DNA of 64,000 nt from Dermanyssus gallinae (GCA_003439945.1 QVRM01002276.1:132001-196000); one strand, 5' to 3'. Counted from the stretch's first letter, positions 10,205 through 21,782 are shown. A program made the numbers and translations. Notes: generated from the letters alone by a model not told the origin.

Positions 10205-12422
10205 GACGAAAAAATAATTCGAAAAAAAAGTGTGCACAAGGCAGTGCATTAAGAAGAAATCATTGAAGGGGGCATTATTTTATATTTTTCATTATTTCCA
10301 CACGTATATACAAGTATGTCAAATGGGTGAGTAGTAACTGGTAATAAGGGCGAAGATTTTTCGGAATATGGTTACGCGTCCTTCCACGAACTTCTTGAGT
10401 GACACGTCGATTCTAGAACGTCATCTACGACAACTCGCGTGTAAACGACTTTTCTCTTATTGTTTGTTCGCCATAAACTGGTAGTAAAGCACAAACGTTT
10501 TGTAGACTAAGAACATTGTTAACACGTGCTTATTGTGTATACAAAATTCAATCTACCTATTTGTTCTACTCGATATGTACTTCAAACTACAATATATGCA
10601 GACGGTAAGAAGATGTATACATTTAATGGCAATTCTAACAACATTCATGGAAATTTAACTATATATTTGTGGCGGACTGCCGGCGCGAGTCCGCCCATGG
10701 TTGGTTGGTTGCAAATAATTTAATTTAAGATCAAATTGAAGAGAGTTTTGGTGGTTCTGGCGCTTGCACGATTGTTACGAGCTCGATGTTTGACGCTCAC
10801 GAACCCGCTGTCCATGCTATTCAATGCAATCAAGCTAGCCGTAATCAATATTACTCTACTATTGTCTACAAATGTCTATCCGCAAAGTGCAAACAAACTT
10901 GCCAGCGCATCTTCAGCGCAGCAGTAAGTGAGAGCCAATTCGGCAAATAGTTGTATTTTTGCTGGCTCTGTGCAACAGGGCAGGCTTAATGGAGACAACA
11001 TGTCTGCAACAGCGTCGCATCATCTCGACGTGCTTCGACTATCGACAGCACCTTTATCTGTATGAGACAAACAATGTTGCTAATTGCGTCCAACAAAGAA
11101 GACGTCAAATACCGATAAGCAGGGATGCGAATTCAGGGAACCGGAGATACGTCGGCGCAGGAATGCTGCCTTCGGTACAATATCTAGCGAGCAGACAAAC
11201 AGACAGACAGACACTTCGTCTTCTCAACCCGTTAACGGTCATCCGAATGGTATCTGGTTGTCTCGGGTAATCGGTAATGAACAGCAGCGAGAGGTGCTAA
11301 AGTAGCTTGGGATCGCAGCGTTGCTTCGCAGGTTCAGTCATTAAGTGAAGGGGTCAGCCGTCTCCGTAACAGCATTCGTCGTAATGCGTCGTGATAGGCC
11401 GTTTGCATTCACCACGCTCGTAATCGATGCCTGGAAACAATCTTGCCAATTTTCACTCATAAATTGCCTGCGCTCTCATCGTGCGTCCACGTGATGCCGC
11501 CTCCAGAGCAGCTCCCACATTATAAGAGAATAAAGGTGCACTCTCCACAGCCATAACTAGTAAGTCTACCCCTGAACGCAGAACCATCCGAGCACAAAAT
11601 ACAAAGACAAAACTATCCATCAGTGGGTATCACTATCCTTCAATACCCATCAATACCATTTATTTTAACATACAGTAGCTTTCATCAACATCCCCCACTA
11701 TTTTTCAGTATCTTTCAAAATCCCGTCATTGCTTTAAAGAAGAAAAAAAAAACGCTAAAAAGGCGTGAAAAACTACTCACGATTGACTTTCTTCGTGTCG
11801 AACGACACGTCGACCGTGTATGAGGTGATTTTAGTTGACGAGCTTGACAAAAGTATTGTTTTTTTTTTTTTTTATTACACAAACAGAACTGCATTCACCC
11901 GCCCGCTGTGGCGAGCAGGCGAACGAATTTGCTATTTATTCGCTTAGAACCGTAGCTTCTGGAAGAACCATCGGTTCATGCCTGTCTTGAAACGCTCCTC
12001 GAGTTTCTGCTAAACCTTGATGCGGGCTTTGAGCTTCTGGCCGGGATCGACTCAATTGAAATACTAGAATTGAACAACTGAATATCTCAAATTAGAATCG
12101 TGCTTTATTTTGAAAATGGGATTTTCCAATTGAAAATAACCTTAGTTCTAAAATATGGGGAACACTGAGAGTTCTGAAAATTGCGTTGAGTCGTTGTCTA
12201 ATGAACCTTATGTTAGGAAAGTAATGAATGTACAGACAAAAAGGTAGGAATCTCAACATTTCCGTGTTCGTGGATCGGGACTTAATTATACGTGTATAAG
12301 CATATTGTATATTGTACACCGTATTACTCCGTGTTATAGCGTGACCAATAGTGTCCTGACTCCAAATGGACATGATTACACACACATACGATACATTACG
12401 TAATGCTTTGTAAATCACTTAC
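10205..12422. other. no gene seen
   Basis: Short unrecognised open frames. An ACAG tract lies near 11200 and A- and T-runs near 11745 and 11860. Confidence 0.5.
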
Positions 12423-12527
12423 GTGAGTTTGCGTCAAAGTAATTTAATTGCAAATCCGTGAATTTGCGTCAAAGTCATTTATTTGCAAATCAGTGAATTT
12501 GCGTCATAGTCATTTATTTGCAAAACA
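12423..12527. repeat. 35-bp tandem repeat x3
   Basis: Three adjacent 35-bp units starting GTGAATTTGCGTCAAAGT (first unit GTGAGTTTGCG) and ending TTGCAAATCA-like, at 12423, 12458 and 12493. Confidence 0.9.
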
Positions 12528-13394
12528 TAAAAAACGTCATGTGGGGGGCAAATGTACGCATTATCAATAAGTGCATGCTTAAAGTAAAACAACACTGCAT
12601 ACAACGTTGTGCCAGCAGATACGCCTGACTTTACTGATTTTATTTAAAAGAAAGAGATAATGTTTGGTGACATACAAAGTCTCGTACATTTATAATTATT
12701 TGTTCGTTCTTAATTGGTGAGCACTGCAGTTATGGCATATTTATGTCTACCACAAAATTCAATTAGGGACGACGTCTGCTAGCGTTATTATCGTAAATTG
12801 GCGGGTGTGTCCACCACGACAGCCTTCTGATTTATGTCTGAAGGGCACATATAATGACAAAACAATATAGATATACGTGTGGGTATAAACTTATCTCTGT
12901 ACGTGTATCACCAGACACAGTTGGGCAATAATTAGCCAGAATTGCTATCCCAAACGATTGGTGGTTGGAAGAGACTGTTGTTTCGATACACAGTAACGCA
13001 TGATACACGTAGAAAAGGTTCTCATGGGTATAAGAAAGCGTCGGAGATATCTTGTGTCGTCAAATTGAGTACCGTTGACTTGACTTTTCTCGGAGCGTAT
13101 TAACTTCTAGCATATCCCTATCGGTCACGTGTTGTTTTTAGCTAAAACAAGCTCACAGTCGGTACAAGCTTTATGACCACCTGCTACCAGCAAGCATTAG
13201 GGCTCCTTCTCCAGGGTCTGCCTTTAGACCAACGGTGTTTTTGTCCGTCCTCAGACTTCCACCCAACTTGACCCTACACCCTACTCATTTAAAGCCTTTC
13301 CTTATACACAAGATGTAGGGGGGAAAGTATGAGGTATGCTGCCACCACTCTACAGTTCTCATTCAACATTTAGCTCGATTTACTTAATGCCCTG
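12528..13394. other. no gene seen
   Basis: No coding exon, array or transposon motif recognised. Confidence 0.5.
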
Positions 13395-13445
13395 ATTCAC
13401 CGTGAGGTATGTCTTCAATGCACCGAGGGCTAAACATGTCCATCC
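13395..13445 (-). mobile_element. SINE-A tail fragment
   Basis: ACCGTGAGGTATGTCTTCAA and ATGCACCGAGGGCTAAACAT match the 3' end of SINE-A in reverse orientation (compare 52797-52850). Confidence 0.55.
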
Positions 13446-13464
13446 TCAAAGAAGATCGCTTAAA

Positions 13465-13585
13465 GAAAATTAGTGGGTTGGAGTCCCACACTATCGGCCC
13501 ACGCTTACAGTGAGTTCCCTGCTGCAGTGTCCGCGGGTGCAACCGCATTTTCCAGATTGTTCTCTCTAAAAAAAAAAGCCTTAAG
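13465..13585 (+). mobile_element. SINE-B-like fragment
   Basis: TTAGTGGGTTGGAGTCCCAC (B-box-like) is followed by an AACCGCATTTTCCAG tail and an A-run. The layout is the same as at 15185-15295. Confidence 0.45.
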
Positions 13586-14622
13586 GTAAACTTGCTTTCC
13601 CACAAAGTTATGTGAACTTCATTTGGAGTGGCTTTGTTTGCTTCGAAGCTCGGCATTCCTCTGTCGCCGGCTAATAGTCAGAAATCATTCAAATTGCTGC
13701 CTTCTTAATTCGAAAACTAATTCCAATCCGAAATCTAGGCTACGATCAAAGGCGTGTGCTTGATTGATATCTGTGCTGAATGACAGTGTTGGAGTAAGGG
13801 CAACTACAAATGAAGAAATGTGGTTTATCATCTTGGGTGGTTTTTGCTATATTGATCATAGTGTTGATCATAGTGCTGTTTTTCTACAGTACTGCAGTAC
13901 CACTGTGATAAAACTGCAGATGATTTTGGTATTTACCTAGTATGACAGGGCCGTAATAGGACATACAATATCGAATTCCTTTACAGTTGTGAGCATTTTG
14001 TTATGTATCGATACAAAAAGTCTTTTGGGCTTTTTTTTTTAGAAGTTCTTGTCTGGGCACATGGTCAGAGGCGGCCTGGAAATATGGCAAGTCTCTCTCG
14101 GCATGGCTAGTTTAGACACGGTTAGAAATGCACTCCATGTGCTGAGGACCGTTCTCAAATCAATTTGTCTTAGCCAGCTGCAATCGTATTCTTTGTAGCG
14201 GCTACGACAAGCAATTTTAGAATCATGCAGTTATACGCTAGCAAGGGCTTAGTGTTTTAATACAATTGCTATTCTAACTTGTTTGTCAACTGTGCTAAAA
14301 TCTTCCGTAGCATTTCGCACTGCCAGCAAAAACTTGGCAGACAAAATGTTTCTAATGTGGGCACCCCAATGAGTTGGTTAGAGGTTTGTAAGTGCTCGTT
14401 TTCGGGGATGAAGAAGAAACAGGGTTTTCTAAATTTGAACTTCAATAATTGCAAGTAGAGCCAGCTGCCCTTTCCGTTTGGGTAATTGCTTTGCACTTTC
14501 ATTAATACCCATTTGCGCTTTCATTATGGGTCGTTAGCTGAATAGCACCGGCCTGTTAAAACAATTAAGTTATCACGATAAGCGAAAAGCAAGCAATATT
14601 AAATATAAACTAACACATTTAA

Positions 14623-14624
<2 letters not shown>
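13586..14624. other. no gene seen
   Basis: No supported feature in this stretch. Confidence 0.5.

Positions 14625-14674
<50 letters not shown>
14625..14674. repeat. (AT)n microsatellite
   Basis: Perfect TA array of 50 bp. Confidence 0.95.
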
Positions 14675-14677
<3 letters not shown>

Positions 14678-14825
14678 TCAAACCCACTCTGTATATTGAG
14701 AGCACGTATTTTCTGCTGCAAGCGAATCTTCACCATGCAAAGTGAGTGGTACAATGCTTTTTGGTCATTCCGACGCGTGACATTTTAAGGTGATTGGAGT
14801 ATTGTGCCCATTTTCTAAAAGTAGC

Positions 14826-15112
14826 AACTGTTAACAGGCCATGGTGCCTGTTTTCAGCAGTACCTGCACCGCATCGGTAAAACTGACTCCCCTATATGCC
14901 GCATGTGCAACTCGGGGAGCCGGATGATGTTAGGCACTTCTTCGACACTGAGCGAGCTATTGTCCCGGAACCTAGGACTGCAGAACCCCCTGACATGCCA
15001 GGCCCTTGTAAAGGTGCTCCTCAAAGATCACAAATCCTGGATTCTAGTAAGAAGATTTGCACAAGGTATCTCTGAGGCAAAAATAACCGCCGCACAAAGG
15101 CGAGCAGCCTAA
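14826..15112 (+). mobile_element. LINE 3' coding remnant (R1/Jockey-like)
   Basis: Translation gives GHGACFQQYLHRIGKTDSP followed by ICRMCNSG. A one-base shift then gives EPDDVRHFF, and after shifting back PLTCQALVKVLLKDHKSW and RRFAQGISEAK, ending at TAA 15110-15112. This order (TGHG.F..YL.R, C..C, ED..H..F.C) is the region after the reverse transcriptase in R1- and Jockey-type LINEs. The frameshift and the lost Cys/His ligand show decay. Confidence 0.7.
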
Positions 15113-15184
15113 ATGGCAAGAAGAGTGGCCAGGTGAAGTAATCTCGAGAAGACAGTACTGCGGCCACCCCCCGTCAAGGGGCAA

Positions 15185-15295
15185 AGAGGACGACTGGATT
15201 TTAGTGGGTGCGAGTCCTACACTACCGACGCTTTAACAACGTCGCCCGGTGTGCATAACGCATTTTACCAGTTACCTCTATAAAAAAAAAGTATT
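15185..15295 (+). mobile_element. SINE-B-like fragment
   Basis: TTTTAGTGGGTGCGAGTCCT (B-box-like) is followed by GTGCATAACGCATTTTACCA and an A9 run, paralleling 4300-4430 and 13465-13585. Confidence 0.45.
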
Positions 15296-16159
15296 TAACC
15301 ATCTTTATGAATAATTACTCACCAGATTTTTTCTGGCCTACGAAATACATTATTATACTTAGCGCTGCTTTCCTCGGAACAGTTTGTCTTAATCATTCCC
15401 GGACCCAAACTTAGCAATATTTTTTTATCTCGGCAATCCTGTCTTCAATGGAGATGTCGTAAGTTCCATTTATGGTAAAAGGGGGTAGAAATATCTCCGC
15501 CAACATTTTAAATTTAGGAATTATATATACATGTGAATGTTTAAGTCCACGGCGCCGATGGTTCACTCCTCATCTATCACTCGTGTCCGAGTGGGAGCCT
15601 TGCCCGACCCCTGACGCGAAAACGCGGGTTCATCTTTTAAATAAGTCAAATAATAAGAATGGTATCACCGCAGTTTAAAATGGGGCAGTAAAGCACGCAT
15701 TGATAAAAGTGGACACGCGCTCTGTATGTTCCTGCTAAGCTATAAACTTATCTGTAGAAAAATTGTCTAGCCAAAATGCTTCTGATGTATAACTCTCACT
15801 AGGTTATGATATATGCTAACAAGGCGGGATTCCTGCGTTTGATGTCCGGAACTGGAACGCATTGGTATTTCCTTTTGGAGAAAGGACTACAAAATAAAAG
15901 GAAAAAAAATAGCGGTCAAACTGCTGCTTACAGCTAATACAAAATGAAATTGATTTTCGTCATTCAGCTGCCCTCTTCGTACGTGCAAATTCAAGAAGCG
16001 AAAGGTTTACAAATAAAAACATTGACTTTAAGTAGCAGCTATGGATTAGATAATTTAGTTTAGCTATTAAATCAAAACTTGCGTCGAAGAAAGTAGAAGT
16101 AAACAATATTTTACTCGTCTTAAGCCTGCGAGAGATGCTATCTTTGCGTCAGCCCAAGC
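15296..16159. other. no gene seen
   Basis: No supported feature. Confidence 0.5.
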
Positions 16160-16582
16160 ATTCACATTAATTGATTTATTTATCATTCGATTGGCATGCA
16201 TGCCTAAATACACATGTCACCCTTTTATATCAGGGGCGCTTAGAGCGGCAGTATATATGTTACCTGTGCATCCATATGATCCATGTATAATACCTACTGA
16301 GTATTTGCTTTCCATTAGGACAATCTCTTCTTTGTAATATCGACCAGGTCCTTTCTAACATTTGGTTCTAGAGCTATAGTCTCCGACAGCCCTATATCTC
16401 TGTCCTCCGCCCTAAGGCTATGCATTCTTTAACAATATGCTCGATTGACTCATTCCCTAGCCTACACGCTCGACATTCAGTTGTTTGCCGCCCCCATATT
16501 TAGCTCTTAGTATCCTTGTATTCAACATTCCTGCCATCTGCCAATAGCCCACTGCTCCTGAATTATCGAATACCCACCCATT
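16160..16582 (-). mobile_element. LINE 3' remnant, minus strand
   Basis: On the minus strand NTRILRAKYGGGKQ and then TECRACRLGNESIEHIVKEC read in two frames. The Cys-x2-Cys and His-x4-Cys ligands are typical of the post-RT knuckle of non-LTR elements. After a frameshift comes RAEDRDIGLSET. The 3' tail (16160-16225 on this strand) ends with AATAAATCAATTAA. A second copy of this tail lies at 57098-57165. Confidence 0.6.
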
Positions 16583-17487
16583 CTACCCCACCCATTACCC
16601 TACCATGTGGTGATCCGACACGTTGATGTCCTCACTGTAGATAAATCTGAAGTCAAACCATCTCCACCCGGTGAGGCTCGGATTGCGTCTGTCTGCGCCA
16701 CGGCAAATCCGACGACAAAAAGAGCTTCCAGTAAGTCATCAGATGGGATCATCTATTCGAATTCATGACGGCATGCGTCAGTGCGCAATGCATGAACTAA
16801 TTAATGTGTTCCGATCATCACTCTCAATAATAGGGACATTGCGTGTCAATGCTTTGACAAACTGCCTCTACCTGAAATATAAATAAATTTTACAATATAA
16901 AATCATCCAGTATTAGCAATGTTAGCAAATATCAAGTGCGGTGAATTCCCAGAACTTAGCAAGTTCTAGTTCTAATAATAGTTTTTAGGCTTTCAAGTTT
17001 AAAAGTCTAAGGTTAACCTTAGACTCACTTTAATGCAGGGGGCTGGGAGAGGTCGCTCAGAAAATCAGGACAACGAGTATGACTCTGAATGGCTTCATCG
17101 AGGTCTTGGACGTGGCGCAGTGCTAATCCATGATGTTTACCCCAGCGCGAACGATAATTTCAATTTCCGGCAGAGGCTACGGCTGAATATGAAAGTGTAA
17201 TGCAAGATTCTCAATTGCGTGTAAGCGTGGATTATCAGGAATACATGTCGGCCTATTAATTATAAATTTTTCGTATAGTTCTAAAATATGGTTAGCCTGC
17301 CCGCGGGGTTTGACGTCCGGAAGAATTGTGCTTGAGAGAGAAAAGTAATCGTGATCGGACTAGAAGTTAGTTTACTAACAATTCTTGATCACCGCCATTG
17401 TCAGGTTTAAAAAAGTGAAAACAACGTGCTATTCAAATATATAAGAGAGACCATTCGACGTTAAAGAATTAAAGCGTTATGCTCTCG

Positions 17488-17489
<2 letters not shown>
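16583..17489. other. no gene seen
   Basis: No supported feature. Confidence 0.5.

Positions 17490-17527
<38 letters not shown>
17490..17527. repeat. (AT)n microsatellite
   Basis: Perfect AT array of 38 bp. Confidence 0.95.
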
Positions 17528-17528
<1 letters not shown>

Positions 17529-18059
17529 CCTAATGTGTGTTCAATTGTGACCCGTGGCGATATAACTTACAATACAGGTAATTCAATACTCAAGTGGGTT
17601 GAAACTGTCAAGAAGTACTTTACATACTCAGGATCATCAATCTAAAGAAGCATGAAACGAATACGCATTTCATTTCAAAATTATTTATTATAAAATCAGT
17701 TTTTGTACTAACGCAGATGGCACAGAAACAAACAGTTTGAGTGTCAAATATATTGTATACATTATACAATGCATAGCATAATAAAATCCGTATTTTCTAG
17801 TACAAAGTCTAACATTTTGATTAAAACAACGACGTGCTATTAACCAGACTAAAATATCATTGGTTTGAGTAAATTATGACCGATACGTTGGTTCTTAAAA
17901 GCGAAGTCGTTGTCCATTATAGCCTAACTATACTAGGTTAATGTGCTTATCTGCATTTGTGCGAATATGATGAAGTATATAGGCGAGTTCTATGCATGTA
18001 TATATATAGCTCGTGTGCGGCTTTGTGCGTTTCTTCACGGTGCATTTTACACATCATCA
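17528..18059. other. no gene seen
   Basis: No supported feature. Confidence 0.5.
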
Positions 18060-18092
18060 TATATATATATATATATACCGCAAAATGTATGT

Positions 18093-18146
<54 letters not shown>
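18060..18146. repeat. two (AT)n microsatellites
   Basis: AT arrays at 18060-18076 and 18098-18146, separated by unique sequence. Confidence 0.9.
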
Positions 18147-18147
<1 letters not shown>

Positions 18148-18444
18148 TTAGGAGATACAATATATGTTCTGTACAACACCGTCGTGTAAAGGAGGTGCAA
18201 CCTCGTGTCGTGCGATATAGCGACAGCAACGTTTCATCATGTCGATTGTCCGATGGATCAGTCTGTCGACTAGAGTCTCTAGATTTGAACGATCTGTTTC
18301 ATTCGTGATCAGACTTGACGACACATGCACAACAATGACGCTAATAACCCTCGATAACGTAATTAGCGAACGCATGCGGGCATTACGATTAGCACGTCGT
18401 TATTAAGAGAACTCCAGCCCAACTACGCGTGGATATGCCATTAT

Positions 18445-18488
18445 GCAGGCAAAGTGCGGGCAGTCACGATTTGACGCGTCAGCAAGCT
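18445..18488 (+). repeat. 44-bp direct repeat, copy 1
   Basis: Contains GGGCAGTCACGATTTGACGC and GTCAGCAAGCT. Differs from copy 2 (18607-18650) at two positions. Confidence 0.95.
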
Positions 18489-18489
18489 A

Positions 18490-18495
18490 TTTATT
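18490..18495 (-). other. candidate poly(A) signal
   Basis: AATAAA on the minus strand, about 300 bp beyond the stop of the minus-strand membrane protein gene. Confidence 0.4.
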
Positions 18496-18506
18496 ATTAC
18501 TGATTA

Positions 18507-18540
18507 TATATGAATATATATATATATATATATATATACA
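18507..18540. repeat. (AT)n microsatellite
   Basis: AT array between the two 44-bp direct repeats. Confidence 0.95.
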
Positions 18541-18606
18541 TACACATACACATACATCTAAATATAATGATGACGCCTGTTCAACTGCACATATACATGT
18601 CCTCGT

Positions 18607-18650
18607 GCAGGTAAAGTACGGGCAGTCACGATTTGACGCGTCAGCAAGCT
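18607..18650 (+). repeat. 44-bp direct repeat, copy 2
   Basis: Second copy of the 18445-18488 repeat, 162 bp downstream in the same orientation. Confidence 0.95.
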
Positions 18651-18718
18651 TTCTATTACCCTGGTCTTAATTTTCCATTACATCTTGGATCATACACACA
18701 TGCGTGTGTATCTAAAAA

Positions 18719-18728
<10 letters not shown>

Positions 18729-18766
<38 letters not shown>

Positions 18767-18768
18767 AT
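18729..18768. repeat. (AT)n microsatellite with A-run
   Basis: AT array directly after a 14-bp A-run. Confidence 0.95.
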
Positions 18769-18797
18769 GCGACGACCTGTTCTGTCGTAGAGGCAGT

Positions 18798-20027
18798 TTA
18801 CGCTGGGCGGTTGTACAAGCGTTGTTCACGTTGGGCGGCTCGCTCGAGTCGGCGATAGCATGCCGTGTAGGCTTTTCCCGCGCATCCAATGAGTCGGACG
18901 GGTATCATGATAAAGAAGAGCTCGATCTCGACGAGCACCCGAAGAGCGAGGTAGGCGGCCGCATCGTTCTCGGCCTCGATCGAATGTTTGGCGGCGAGCA
19001 CTCGCCGCACCAGAAGCAGGATGCCCAACGCTGCCGAGACCGAGATGAGCGTGAACAGCAACGCCATCAGGTGGGACGACCACACCGAGGACGCTGAGGA
19101 CGACGCTGACCACGACGACGACGACGACGACGGAACGCCAAGCTGAAGCAGCTTCTGGAGACCGCGCGGCAGATGCAGAACGCTGTCCGGCAGCAGCAGA
19201 AGCACGCCGATCGTGCCGCTGACCAGCGCCGCCACGACGGCCAGCCGACAGTAGAGCCTTTGCAGGGGCGAGCGTTCGCTGAGCACGAACACGCCGAACA
19301 CGAGTAGGCTGACGCCGAGTGTCGCCACGGTCAGCGACGCGTCACGGTGCACCTGTCCCGATCCAAACAGCAGGTCCGACACGCTGAAGAAGAACAGGCC
19401 GGACAGGATCGAGTAGGCGCACATGACGACGGCCGCGACGAACGGCCGCTCGCACGCGCGCAGCATGTGAAGCGCGGCCAGAGCGAAGACGGGAAACGCG
19501 ATCGCGATGCTCAGCTCGGCGTAGAACGCCACGGCGTCGGCGACGGCGATGACCTCGTCAATGTCGACGAGGCGCGTTGACGACTCGTCGCCGCCACTGC
19601 CGCCGCCGCAGAGCAGCGGCACCAGCTGCAGTAGGATGTCGACGAGGTACAGCACGAGCAGGTGGACGGCGATCACGCACAGAACGACCTTCTGCATGGC
19701 TCGGCGTTGCTCCTCCTCGCGTCGCTCGCGCATGAGGTGCCGCTCGGCGATCTGCTGCAGGTTGACGAGAACCGGCAGCACCTCGCCGAGCGACGACGTC
19801 CGTCTGGGCGCCAGCGTTTCGCTGCCGGTCCAGTCGGACGACTGGCCCGGCCACCGGTCCTCGGAGTCGATCGTGTGCAGGAAGTCGACACGCGTCGACG
19901 TGCTCATGGCTGCGGCGCTCTCCGAACGAATGTAGTTGCGAAACAGCGGCGTCGTTTCGTCGATGAACACGTCCGAGGACAGATCGCTGCCCTCGGCTGC
20001 GGTCGCCGTCACCGTCCCGGTCGTCAT
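18798..20027 (-). CDS. seven-segment membrane protein, unassigned
   Basis: A single uninterrupted frame of 409 codons in GC-rich DNA. ATG at 20027 has an ideal context (GCCGCCATGA) and the stop is TAA at 18800-18798. I do not recognise the family. Residues 1-112 are hydrophilic, with an acidic DETTPLF motif at 23-29 and a charged, probably helical stretch at 88-112. Hydrophobic segments lie near 114-139, 165-189, 195-217, 231-250, 261-280, 318-340 and 360-382. A serine-rich linker at 299-317 separates segments five and six. The tail is short and basic. There is no N-terminal signal peptide. DETTPLF resembles an acidic dileucine-type endolysosomal sorting motif, which is inference only. The neighbours do not hint at a role. 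GC-rich third positions and the Kozak match argue for a genuine gene, either intronless or with the whole CDS in one exon. Confidence 0.75.
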   Translation of the reverse strand: MTTGTVTATAAEGSDLSSDVFIDETTPLFRNYIRSESAAAMSTSTRVDFLHTIDSEDRWPGQSSDWTGSETLAPRRTSSLGEVLPVLVNLQQIAERHLMRERREEEQRRAMQKVVLCVIAVHLLVLYLVDILLQLVPLLCGGGSGGDESSTRLVDIDEVIAVADAVAFYAELSIAIAFPVFALAALHMLRACERPFVAAVVMCAYSILSGLFFFSVSDLLFGSGQVHRDASLTVATLGVSLLVFGVFVLSERSPLQRLYCRLAVVAALVSGTIGVLLLLPDSVLHLPRGLQKLLQLGVPSSSSSSWSASSSASSVWSSHLMALLFTLISVSAALGILLLVRRVLAAKHSIEAENDAAAYLALRVLVEIELFFIMIPVRLIGCAGKAYTACYRRLERAAQREQRLYNRPA

Positions 20028-20160
20028 GGCGGCCGTACGTCAGCGTCGCGGCACACAGCGTGTAGAGACAGTGGGACAGCACCTCTCACGCGTTCAGCGC
20101 GTGCCACCACATCACCAGCGAATCACAATCGCGATTTGTCGATAGGGCGGCGCTCGGGAA
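20028..20160 (-). promoter_or_regulatory. probable 5' leader of the minus-strand gene
   Basis: GC-rich sequence just upstream of the ATG at 20027. No TATA box is evident. ACTT and ACTG short tandem repeats follow at 20183-20210. Confidence 0.3.
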
Positions 20161-20577
20161 GATTAAACCGGCATATATAGACTTACTTACTTACTGACTG
20201 ACTGACTGAACGACCAACGAATCTCGTTCTGTGGGCCCCTGGTTAGACGTCTGAAACTGCAGGGGAACGCGGCTTCGCGCGTTCCAATCACAGGCACCTC
20301 GCAACGCCGCTTGGTGACACAGATCAGCGAATCACCAAGGTAGTACGCAAGGCGCGAACGCGAACGCCTGCTGTGAATCTTCTTCGTCCTGTTCTGAGGG
20401 CCGTCGTGTTTTTTGTCGTACGTGATAATCTATTGGCAAGTTTGTGAGCTTCAAATAGCTAAAAAGCGAATTTACCGCACCAGGAAACGGGCTTGCTATC
20501 ACCATCACTTGCTAGCAGATCAAATTGGTGGTAGCGGAGATCTCAGATGTATTTCGAACACAAACAAGAACGTCAAC

Positions 20578-20603
20578 GACAACAACAACAACAACAACAA
20601 CAG
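20578..20603. repeat. (CAA)n array
   Basis: ACAACAACAACA units. Confidence 0.9.
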
Positions 20604-20915
20604 CCACGCACATTAGAAAAATGCTACCGGCTGTGTTGTGCAACCGTGTATGTCACGTGATGCGGCCCTCTCCTACTGCTGGACCTCGAAGAACGGTCGT
20701 CACGTCAAGATGCACACTTTGCAGGGCGTTCTTGGGCGAGGCTGGTTGAGATACACTTGCAGAGATCAATCCCTCTGACTGCCTCATCTTCCCATAGAGT
20801 GTCCACCAAAAAGAGGCGCGATTTAAATCGTGGCAAAATCGGTCACACTGTGGATAGACGCTGTAGAACGGCCGGTCACACCGACCGCGCTTCATTGGCG
20901 TTGTTATCCTCGTCG

Positions 20916-20972
20916 TTTTTGTTGTTGTTGTTAACGCTATTGTTGTTGTTAACACTATTGTTGTTGTTATTA
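20916..20972. repeat. (GTT)n array
   Basis: GTT units with AACRCTATT interruptions, inverse to the CAA array at 20578. Confidence 0.9.
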
Positions 20973-21229
20973 CTGCTGACGACATGCAGGCGGCATTCTA
21001 AACCCGTCTAATGATCCTGCTCGCCATTAGCAAAAAGCTAGAACGCAGTGGACGTGATTGTGTCGTATCGTGTGAACAGATACGATTCGGGCAGAGCAAT
21101 GAAACCCTCTCCGAAACACTGCCTTTGGAGATCTTTTGATACATCGAGATACATGGTTTGCTCAGTTAGGTTCAGCCTGATTTGACCAAGCCGTTCAAGA
21201 CAGATTACAAAGACGACGAGAGCCTCTGA

Positions 21230-21274
21230 TCACATTTTTTCCCGTGTATATATATATATATATATATGTATACA

Positions 21275-21305
<31 letters not shown>

Positions 21306-21448
21306 GTTTATTATTTTTCCCCGTGTATATATATATATATAATATATATATATAAAATATGCGTTTTGTTCTCCGTACTGATGCATATATGAAACACACT
21401 CACACATTTAACCTGCCACCCCTAGTTCATACGCGTGTAGAGAAATGC
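21230..21448 (+). repeat. local duplication, copy 1 with (AT)n core
   Basis: ATCACATTTTTTCC and two AT arrays are followed by AAAATATGCGTTTTGTTCTC, CGTACTGATGCATATATG and ACGCGTGTAGAGAAATGC. The same series recurs at 21646-21782. Confidence 0.85.
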
Positions 21449-21532
21449 GAAAACGACGCCTGTTCAGAACTTGGTTGTACTTAAAACAAGCTTGGCAACT
21501 CCCCTTAATAATAGAAGAAAAATAATAGATTA

Positions 21533-21599
<67 letters not shown>

Positions 21600-21645
21600 T
21601 ATTATACGGCACTAAATATATATACATATATTATGTTCGCAATGC
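21533..21645. repeat. (AT)n microsatellite
   Basis: AT array with TATTATA phase breaks, between the two local duplicates. Confidence 0.95.
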
Positions 21646-21782
21646 AATCACATTTTTTCCTCGTATATATATATATATAGTAAAATATGCATTTGATTCT
21701 CCGTACTGATGCATATATGGGACACGCTCACACATTGTCAACCATCTGCCACAGCTACGTTTATACGCTTGTAGAGAAATGC
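21646..21782 (+). repeat. local duplication, copy 2
   Basis: ATCACATTTTTTCCTCG, an AT array, AAAATATGCATTTGATTCTC, CGTACTGATGCATATATG and ACGCTTGTAGAGAAATGC, matching copy 1. Confidence 0.85.

Noticed and set aside
12423..12527. CRISPR-like spaced repeats
   Set aside because: The units are directly tandem with no unique spacers, and the window is eukaryotic.
19558..20180. Several long frames overlapping the minus-strand membrane gene
   Set aside because: High GC removes stop codons in all frames. Only the 409-codon frame has a Kozak start and membrane-protein pattern.
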